DNA of 64,000 nucleotides, from contig NZ_JAQEGR010000008.1 in NCBI RefSeq assembly GCF_027667425.1, positions 1 to 64,000 on the forward strand, in the 5' to 3' direction. The position numbers and the translations under genes are program-made. Positions 58,196 through 64,000 of the stretch are shown one piece after another; position 1 is the stretch's first letter, and every line of letters starts with the position of its first letter. Origin of the DNA: Fusicatenibacter saccharivorans. GTDB lineage: Bacteria > Bacillota > Clostridia > Lachnospirales > Lachnospiraceae. Below the pieces are notes generated by a model that ran no database searches, was not told the DNA's origin, and worked only from the letters and a program-made list of their open reading frames with translations.

Positions 58196-60607
58196 ATGTT
58201 TCAGGTAGAAAAGAGAGACGGAACGATTGCAGAGTTCCAGATGAAAAAGATTACCGATGCGATTGGAAAAGCATTCGGCGCAAAAGATATGCAGTTCAGC
58301 GATGACATGCTTCAGATGCTGGCATTGCGCGTAACAGCGGACTTTCAGTCCAAGATCAAAGACGGAAAAATTTCAGTGGAGGCAATTCAGGACAGCGTGG
58401 AGAACGTGCTGATCCAGTGCGGCTACGCAGAAGTGGCAAAAGCTTACATTCTGTACCGCAAGCAGAGGGAAAAAATCCGCAACATGAAATCGACGATCGT
58501 AGACTACAAAGAGATCGTGGACAGCTACGTAAAAGTAGAGGACTGGCGTGTCAAAGAGAATTCGACCGTAACGTATTCTGTCGGCGGTCTGATCTTAAGC
58601 AATTCCGGCGCGATCACAGCCAACTACTGGTTATCAGAGATTTATGATGACGAGATCGCCGAGGCACACCGCAACGCGGATATTCACATCCACGACCTGT
58701 CGATGCTGACCGGCTACTGTGCAGGATGGTCGTTAAAACAGCTCATCAAAGAAGGACTTGGCGGCATCAACGGAAAGATTACTTCTTCTCCGGCAAGACA
58801 TCTTTCGGTTCTGTGCAACCAGATGGTCAACTTCCTCGGCATTATGCAGAACGAGTGGGCAGGTGCGCAGGCATTTTCTTCGTTTGATACGTATCTGGCG
58901 CCGTTCGTCAAAGTGGACAACTTAAGCTACGGCGAAGTGAAGAAGTGCATCGAGGCGTTTATCTACGGCGTCAACACACCGAGCCGCTGGGGAAGCCAGG
59001 CACCGTTCTCCAACATCACACTCGACTGGACCGTACCGGATGACCTCGCGGAGCTTCCGGCGATCGTCGGCGGCAAGGAGATGGACTTCAAGTACAAAGA
59101 CTGTAAAAAAGAGATGGATATGGTCAACAAAGCGTTCATCGAGACGATGATCGAGGGAGATGCCAACGGAAGAGGCTTCCAGTACCCGATCCCGACCTAC
59201 TCCATCACATCCGATTTTGACTGGTCCGATACGGAGAATAACCGTCTGCTGTTCGAAATGACTGCAAAATACGGTACCCCGTACTTCTCCAACTACATCA
59301 ACAGCGATATGAAACCAAGCGACGTGCGCTCCATGTGCTGCCGTCTCCGCCTGGATCTGCGTGAGCTTCGAAAGAAAACCGGCGGATTCTTCGGTTCCGG
59401 CGAGAGCACCGGATCGGTCGGCGTTGTCACCATCAATATGCCGCGTATCGCATATCAGTCCAAAGATGAGAAAGAGTTCTACCGCCGTCTCGATCATATG
59501 ATGGATATTGCCGCACGTTCGTTAAAGACGAAACGTGAGGTCATTACCCGCCTCCTGGACGAGGGACTGTATCCATATACGAAACGGTACCTTGGAACGT
59601 TTGAGAACCACTTCTCAACCATCGGTCTGATCGGTATGAACGAGGCCGGCTTAAATGCCGCATGGCTCGGAAAGGGTCTGGAGGATCCGAAGACACAGCA
59701 GTTTACGAAAGAAGTTCTGAACCATATGAGAGAGCGTCTTTCTGATTACCAGGAGGAGTACGGCGATCTGTACAACCTTGAGGCAACTCCGGCGGAGTCG
59801 ACCGCATACCGTCTGGCAAAACACGACCGTGCAAAATGGCCGGATATCAAGACCGCAGGCCATGAGGGAGATACCCCGTACTACACCAACAGCTCCCATC
59901 TGCCGGTGGACTATACCGAGGATATTTTCTCTGCGCTTGATATTCAGGATGATCTGCAGACGCTGTACACCTCGGGAACTGTATTCCATGCGTTCCTTGG
60001 CGAAAAACTGCCGGACTGGAAAGCAGCAGCTTCCCTTGTGCGGAAGATTGCAGAGAACTACAAACTGCCGTACTACACGCTGTCCCCGACGTATTCTGTC
60101 TGTGCGAACGACGGCTATCTCGCCGGCGAGCATTTTACATGTCCGATCTGTGGAAAAGAGGCAGAGGTTTACAGCCGTATCACGGGATATTACCGTCCGG
60201 TCAAGAACTGGAACGACGGAAAACGCCAGGAGTACAAGAACAGAACTGTATATGATATCATCCACTCCAAATCGCCGGAGCAGAAAATGAAATCGTACGG
60301 CGCAGCAGAGAAACTGGCAGAGCAGGCCGCTGGAAAAGAAGAGCCGAAAGCCGCTGCAGCAGCAGATAAAATCGAGGAAGACGGCATGTACCTGTTCACG
60401 ACAAGCACCTGCCCGAACTGCAAAATGGCAAAAGAAATGCTCGCCGAGGAGCAGTATGAGGTGATCGACGCAGAGCGTCACCCGGATCTTGCCGCACAGT
60501 ACGGCATCATGCAGGCACCGACTCTTCTCGTTGTGGAGGACGGCCAGGCGCAGAAGATTGTGAATGCTTCCAATATCCAGAAATATGTGGATGAATATCT
60601 CTCCTAA
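58196..60607 (+). CDS. nrdD: Anaerobic ribonucleoside-triphosphate reductase with a C-terminal thioredoxin/glutaredoxin-like domain
   Basis: An 803-residue class III enzyme making dNTPs without oxygen. Residues 3-92 form an ATP-cone (VEKRDGTIAEFQMKKITDAI). The catalytic domain follows. The zinc site is HFTCPICG, and the glycyl radical is Gly664 in SRITGYYRP. From about residue 727, a short extra domain is attached: YLFTTSTCPNCKMAKEMLAEE, with the redox motif C739-P-N-C742 and APTLLVVEDG at the end. This is a thioredoxin/glutaredoxin-like fold fused to the reductase, which may regenerate its reducing cysteines. No nrdG activase is adjacent downstream; the next gene is metY-like. Confidence 0.92.
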   Translation: MFQVEKRDGTIAEFQMKKITDAIGKAFGAKDMQFSDDMLQMLALRVTADFQSKIKDGKISVEAIQDSVENVLIQCGYAEVAKAYILYRKQREKIRNMKSTIVDYKEIVDSYVKVEDWRVKENSTVTYSVGGLILSNSGAITANYWLSEIYDDEIAEAHRNADIHIHDLSMLTGYCAGWSLKQLIKEGLGGINGKITSSPARHLSVLCNQMVNFLGIMQNEWAGAQAFSSFDTYLAPFVKVDNLSYGEVKKCIEAFIYGVNTPSRWGSQAPFSNITLDWTVPDDLAELPAIVGGKEMDFKYKDCKKEMDMVNKAFIETMIEGDANGRGFQYPIPTYSITSDFDWSDTENNRLLFEMTAKYGTPYFSNYINSDMKPSDVRSMCCRLRLDLRELRKKTGGFFGSGESTGSVGVVTINMPRIAYQSKDEKEFYRRLDHMMDIAARSLKTKREVITRLLDEGLYPYTKRYLGTFENHFSTIGLIGMNEAGLNAAWLGKGLEDPKTQQFTKEVLNHMRERLSDYQEEYGDLYNLEATPAESTAYRLAKHDRAKWPDIKTAGHEGDTPYYTNSSHLPVDYTEDIFSALDIQDDLQTLYTSGTVFHAFLGEKLPDWKAAASLVRKIAENYKLPYYTLSPTYSVCANDGYLAGEHFTCPICGKEAEVYSRITGYYRPVKNWNDGKRQEYKNRTVYDIIHSKSPEQKMKSYGAAEKLAEQAAGKEEPKAAAAADKIEEDGMYLFTTSTCPNCKMAKEMLAEEQYEVIDAERHPDLAAQYGIMQAPTLLVVEDGQAQKIVNASNIQKYVDEYLS

Positions 60608-60623
60608 ATCTGTGCGCATATAG

Positions 60624-60696
60624 TTGCAGGAAAGAACAAACAGAGTTATAATAGGAAAAAGTGATACCCTCGCCCGGGCATCCCGGGTGGGGGTAT
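60624..60696 (+). promoter_or_regulatory. Promoter and 5'-terminal stem-loop of the metY gene
   Basis: TTGCAG and TATAAT (60647) with 17-base spacing put the start of the RNA near 60659. A 15-pair uninterrupted hairpin follows immediately (60664-60678 with 60682-60696, CAT loop, containing CCCGGG on each side). AAGTG (60659) can also pair with CACTT (60743), enclosing the hairpin and a CCGGT-ACCGG hairpin. It is not a SAM riboswitch that I can recognise. Confidence 0.55.
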
Positions 60697-60765
60697 TATT
60701 ATGGCGCTGAGCACAGCAGAAATCGGCCCGGTGGACCGGTTTCACTTACAGAAGGGAGAAAAATT

Positions 60766-62043
60766 ATGGGATACAGCCAGGACACAATCTGTGTACAGGG
60801 AGGATGGCAGCCGAAAAACGGTGAGCCGCGTGTATTTCCGATTTACCAGAGCACAACATTCAAATATGCAACCAGCGAGGAAATGGGAAAACTGTTCGAT
60901 CTGGAGGAAGAGGGATATTTCTATTCCCGTCTGCAGAACCCGACGAACGACGTCGTAGCACAGAAAATCTGCGATCTGGAGGGCGGCGTGGCAGCCATGC
61001 TCACATCTTCCGGCCAGGCGGCAACGATGCTTGCTGTTACCAACATCTGTGAGGCAGGCGACCACGTTGTCTGCGCGGCAAAGGTTTATGGAGGAACCTC
61101 CAACCTGCTCGCCGTTACCTTAAAACGATTCGGCATCGAGACTACCCTCGTGGACCAGGATGCGCCGGCAGAGGAGCTGGAAAAAGCATTCCAGCCGAAC
61201 ACCAAAGCTGTCTTTGCCGAGACGATTTCCAACCCGGCAGGTGTTGTACTTGACATTGACAAGTTTGTTAAACTTGCACATGAGCACGGCGTTCCGATGA
61301 TCTGCGACAACACCTTTGCAACCCCGATCAACTGCCGTCCGTTCGAGTTCGGTGTAGATATTGTCACCCATTCCACCACAAAATACATGGACGGCCATGC
61401 AATGGCGCTCGGCGGAGCGATTGTCGATTCCGGAAACTTCGACTGGGATGCGCATGCAGACAAATTCCCGGGCCTTACTACACCGGACGAATCGTACCAC
61501 GGCGTGATTTATACGCAGAAATTCGGTAAAAAAGCGTATATCACAAAAGCAACCGCACAGCTGATGCGTGATATGGGAGCGTGCCAGTCCCCGCAGAATG
61601 CATTCCTGACGAATGTCGGTCTGGAGACCCTGCACCTGCGCGTGGAGCGCCACTGCAGAAATGCCGAGAAAGTGGCAGAGTTCCTGAAAAATCATCCGAA
61701 GGTAGCGTGGGTTGAGTACGCAGGCCTTGCAGACAGCAAATACCATGCACTGGCAGAAAAATATATGCCGAACGGAACGTGCGGCGTTCTCTGCTTCGGA
61801 CCGAAGGGCGGAAGAGACGGTGCGATGCGTTTTACGAACGGCCTGAAAATGGTAGCAATTGTAACACACGTTGCCGATGCAAGAAGCTGCGTTCTGCACC
61901 CGGCAAGCCATACCCACCGCCAGCTGAACGATCAGCAGCTCATCGAAGCCGGTGTTCTGCCGGATCTGATCCGTCTGTCGGTCGGCATTGAGGATGTGAA
62001 CGATATCATTGCAGACCTTGATCAGGCGCTTGCGAACGTATAA
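60766..62043 (+). CDS. metY: O-acetylhomoserine (thiol)-lyase family, PLP enzyme
   Basis: ATG 60766, with GAAGGGAG before it, gives 425 residues; the longer frame from 60661 reads through the hairpin leader. It is a Cys/Met-metabolism PLP enzyme. Marks: FPIYQSTTFKYAT, YSRLQNPTNDVVA (phosphate Arg/Tyr), ASSGQAA-like LTSSGQAAT, DNTFATP, and the PLP lysine in THSTTKYMDGH. Length and the long C-terminal insert (GACQSPQNAFLTNVGLETLHLR) fit MetY, which makes homocysteine from O-acetylhomoserine and sulfide; cystathionine gamma-synthase activity cannot be excluded. Confidence 0.88.
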   Translation: MGYSQDTICVQGGWQPKNGEPRVFPIYQSTTFKYATSEEMGKLFDLEEEGYFYSRLQNPTNDVVAQKICDLEGGVAAMLTSSGQAATMLAVTNICEAGDHVVCAAKVYGGTSNLLAVTLKRFGIETTLVDQDAPAEELEKAFQPNTKAVFAETISNPAGVVLDIDKFVKLAHEHGVPMICDNTFATPINCRPFEFGVDIVTHSTTKYMDGHAMALGGAIVDSGNFDWDAHADKFPGLTTPDESYHGVIYTQKFGKKAYITKATAQLMRDMGACQSPQNAFLTNVGLETLHLRVERHCRNAEKVAEFLKNHPKVAWVEYAGLADSKYHALAEKYMPNGTCGVLCFGPKGGRDGAMRFTNGLKMVAIVTHVADARSCVLHPASHTHRQLNDQQLIEAGVLPDLIRLSVGIEDVNDIIADLDQALANV

Positions 62044-62084
62044 AGATACAAAAAACAGGATGTGAAAAGGAGCGTATTGGTAAA

Positions 62085-62567
62085 ATGGAAGAAATGGCAA
62101 AGAAACGCGTAAAAGATTCTGAGACAGAGCAGTCGTATCTTCTGATGCACCGCCATATCAACGGCTATGGCCGTCTGTTCGGCGGCCAGCTGGTCGCGTG
62201 GATCGATGAGCTTGCCGGTCTGGTGGGACGCCGCCACTGCGGCCACGAAATCACCACCGCGTGCATCGACAATCTGAACTTCAAGCATCCTGCTTTTCTG
62301 AACGACACCGTCGTACTGGTCGGAAGAGTGACGTATGTCGGACGCACCTCAATGGAGGTGCGCGTCGACACGTACGTGGAAGAGCTTGCGACCGGCATTC
62401 GGAAAATGATCAACCGTGCCTACGTGGTGATGGTGGCCATCGACGAGAACGGCCGCGCACTTCCCGTCCCGGGCCTGATTCTGGAATCCCCGGAGCAGGA
62501 GGCCGAGTGGGAGGGCGGAAAACGCCGCTATGAACTGCGAAAAGAGCGTCACAGAGAGGGGTTCTAA
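62085..62567 (+). CDS. Acyl-CoA thioesterase (hotdog fold, YciA/Acot type)
   Basis: A 160-residue hotdog-fold protein. The catalytic region is YLLMHRHINGYGRLFGGQLVAWIDELAG (Asn/Asp catalytic residues, the helix after the loop) and HPAFLNDTVVLVGRVTYVGRTSMEVRV is the family beta sheet. Such enzymes hydrolyse short acyl-CoA thioesters in the cytosol, but related proteins without known activity exist. It follows metY by 41 bases and is followed by a terminator. Confidence 0.88.
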   Translation: MEEMAKKRVKDSETEQSYLLMHRHINGYGRLFGGQLVAWIDELAGLVGRRHCGHEITTACIDNLNFKHPAFLNDTVVLVGRVTYVGRTSMEVRVDTYVEELATGIRKMINRAYVVMVAIDENGRALPVPGLILESPEQEAEWEGGKRRYELRKERHREGF

Positions 62568-62638
62568 GTTGACGTTCACCCGCACATTTGCAGAATCCAC
62601 CGGAGCTGTCTTCGTGCATTCTGAAAATTTTATTTTAA

Positions 62639-62678
62639 GAAAATCCCGCCGTGTCCCTTGACAGGCGGGATTTTCCAT
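62639..62678 (+). terminator. Intrinsic terminator before the purine genes
   Basis: GAAAATCCCGCC pairs with GGCGGGATTTTC; T-rich end. Confidence 0.88.
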
Positions 62679-62693
62679 GTTAAGGTAAAGGCA

Positions 62694-62797
62694 GTTATAC
62701 GACTGACGGAAGTGGAAATGACCACAGGGAGTATAGCGTGAGAAGAGGCCGACCGTCTGGGCAGAAGAATGCTTGGGGGAGTGGGTCTGTTTTTTTA
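62694..62797 (+). promoter_or_regulatory. ZTP (pfl) riboswitch
   Basis: The first domain contains TATACGACTGACGGA, GTGGAAATGACCAC and AGGGAGTATA; the second has GCCGACCGTCTGGGCAG, the hallmark of the pfl motif (CCGCCUGGGCA). Between them is a short linker. The second domain can form a terminator stem ending in GTGGGTCTGTTTTTTT (about 62750-62797), the expected expression platform. It senses ZMP/ZTP, which build up when folate is short. The genes downstream use ZMP (AICAR). Confidence 0.9.
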
Positions 62798-62847
62798 TCC
62801 AAAAACAGAAAATCCCATTCCAGCCACCTTGAAAAGGAGATCAGAAG

Positions 62848-63561
62848 ATGAAAAAAGTATCACTGGAACAGGAATTAAAAGGAAATGCATATCCAGGAAG
62901 AGGAATTGTGATCGGCAGATCCAAAGACGGCACAAAAGCCGTTGCCGGATACTTTATTATGGGCAGAAGCCAGAACAGCCGCAACCGTGTCTTTGTTGAG
63001 GAGGGTGAGGGAATCCGCACACAGGCGTTTGATCCGTCGAAGCTGGAAGATCCGAGCCTGATCATCTACGCACCGGTACGCGTTCTGAGAAATGATACGA
63101 TCGTAACAAACGGAGACCAGACCGATACCGTATATGAAGGACTGGAGCAGGGAAAAACGTTTGAGGTATCCCTTAGAAGCAGAGAGTTTGAGCCGGATGC
63201 ACCGAACTACACTCCTCGTATTTCCGGTGTGATGCACGTAGAGAACGGAACGTACGGCTACCAGATGTCGATCTTAAAGAGCAACAACGGCGATCCGTCC
63301 CAGTGCAACCGCTACACCTTCTCCTATGATAACTGTGTAGCAGGGGAAGGTCATTTCATCCACACCTACATGCACGACGGCAATCCGCTGCCAAGCTTTG
63401 AGGGTGAGCCAAAACTGGTCGAGATTCCGGATGACATCGATGCTTTCACCGAACTGCTCTGGAGCAGCTTAAACGAGGACAACAAGGTGTCCCTCTTCAC
63501 ACGCTATATCGACATTGCAACCGGCAAGTATGAGACAAGAATCGTGAATAAAAATAAATAA
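62848..63561 (+). CDS. IMP cyclohydrolase, stand-alone
   Basis: A 237-residue enzyme for the last step of IMP synthesis, closing FAICAR to IMP. The protein begins SLEQELKGNAYPGRGIVIGRSKDGTKAVAGYFIMGRSQNSRNRVF (given in pieces: NAYPGRGIVIG, YFIMGRSQNSRNR), which resembles the PurO/IMPCH-like family rather than the N-terminal part of PurH. Further marks are YAPVRVL and TFSYDNCVAGEGHFIHTYMHDGNPLPSFEGEP. The start is ATG 62848 with AAAAGGAGATCAG. It is followed, 31 bases later, by the transformylase gene. Confidence 0.88.
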   Translation: MKKVSLEQELKGNAYPGRGIVIGRSKDGTKAVAGYFIMGRSQNSRNRVFVEEGEGIRTQAFDPSKLEDPSLIIYAPVRVLRNDTIVTNGDQTDTVYEGLEQGKTFEVSLRSREFEPDAPNYTPRISGVMHVENGTYGYQMSILKSNNGDPSQCNRYTFSYDNCVAGEGHFIHTYMHDGNPLPSFEGEPKLVEIPDDIDAFTELLWSSLNEDNKVSLFTRYIDIATGKYETRIVNKNK

Positions 63562-63592
63562 GAAATCGAGTGTTTTGCGAAAGGAGAAAATC

Positions 63593-64000
63593 ATGAAAGA
63601 ATTAGCGTTAAAATACGGATGCAACCCGAACCAGAAACCTTCCAGAATTTACATGGATGATGACAGAGATCTTCCGATCGAAGTATTAAGCGGCCGTCCG
63701 GGCTATATCAATTTTCTGGATGCCTTCAATGGCTGGCAGCTGGTACGTGAGCTGAAAGCAGCCACCGGTCTTCCGGCAGCAACTTCCTTCAAGCATGTTT
63801 CCCCGGCAGGTGCAGCCGTAGGTCTTCCGCTGGACGAGACCCTGCGTAAAATTTACTGGGTAGACGATATGGGAGAGCTTTCTCCGTTAGCATGTGCTTA
63901 TGCAAGAGCCAGAGGCGCAGACCGTATGTCTTCTTTCGGCGACTTTATCGCACTTTCTGATGTCTGCGACAAAGACACCGCATCCCTGATCAAACGCGAG
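63593..64000 (+). CDS. AICAR transformylase (PurH-type formyltransferase domain), 3' end outside the window
   Basis: ATG 63593, with AAAGGAGAA, opens a frame that runs past the end. The first 136 residues read KELALKYGCNPNQKPSRIY, GRPGYINFLDAFNGWQLV, SFKHVSPAGAAVGLPLDE (the catalytic Lys-His motif) and RGADRMSSFGDFIALSD. This is the formyltransferase part of PurH, as a separate protein. It adds a formyl group to AICAR (ZMP), matching the ZTP riboswitch upstream. The separation from IMP cyclohydrolase is a trait of some Clostridia. Confidence 0.92.
   Translation, partial: MKELALKYGCNPNQKPSRIYMDDDRDLPIEVLSGRPGYINFLDAFNGWQLVRELKAATGLPAATSFKHVSPAGAAVGLPLDETLRKIYWVDDMGELSPLACAYARARGADRMSSFGDFIALSDVCDKDTASLIKRE

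Overview
This 64 kb window looks like a chromosomal segment of a gut Clostridia species, most likely a member of the Lachnospiraceae (Blautia/Dorea/Roseburia type). The evidence is the rho-rpmE-DUF1385-prmC-prfA block, the separate IMP cyclohydrolase and AICAR transformylase genes behind a ZTP riboswitch, a glycine riboswitch in front of an AGCS carrier, the two-gene SufC/SufB-like locus, a PurO-type IMP cyclohydrolase, and TTGACA/TATAAT promoters with strong AGGAGG ribosome binding sites. The species cannot be fixed from the sequence alone.

Positions 1-10,100 are AT-rich, accessory and clearly mosaic. They hold a frame-broken HEPN-like gene, a small HTH protein, a coiled-coil HTH protein and a Fic-domain protein with heptad repeats. 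These are followed by a two-component system feeding an FtsX-type ABC exporter (4.4-9.6 kb). That cassette is bracketed by two decayed copies of the 3' end of rlmD (23S rRNA m5U methyltransferase), which look like scars of integrative elements that target rlmD.

Positions 10-28 kb are mostly sugar use. A ROK regulator precedes a polyol/sugar dehydrogenase-VOC-GPH symporter operon. Beyond that operon lie the broken start of a fructokinase gene and a broken second ROK gene. Then come a YitT protein, an L-rhamnose operon (kinase, non-RhaA-type isomerase, aldolase), an AAA/PD-(D/E)XK protein, an AEC transporter, two tandem putative small RNA genes, an ATC-hydrolase-like protein with a methyltransferase, an SDR enzyme, sufC-sufB-like, and a patchwork of three gene fragments (alpha-galactosidase, GH42 beta-galactosidase, MarR).

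Positions 28-47 kb carry pyridoxal kinase with a radical SAM partner, the uracil/xanthine permease, Nramp, a LysR-linked heterodimeric ABC exporter, the riboswitch-controlled AGCS carrier, a 155 bp palindromic element, a rhodanese, phosphodiesterases, an RNA methyltransferase, CstA and RdgB. Positions 47-64 kb are core housekeeping: seven tRNA genes (Pro, Gly, Arg, His, Gln, Lys, Leu), Rho, L31, PrmC, RF1, a nucleotidyltransferase, GlmM, a TPR lipoprotein, HflX, NrdD behind two NrdR boxes, MetY, a thioesterase, and the last two steps of IMP synthesis. The final gene runs off the window.

No complete phage, insertion sequence, CRISPR array or rRNA gene was seen. The most unusual items are the tandem small RNA pair (22,948-23,228), the palindromic element (40,292-40,446), the paired rlmD scars, the pseudogene patchwork (27,781-28,308), and the Fic protein with 21 bp repeats.
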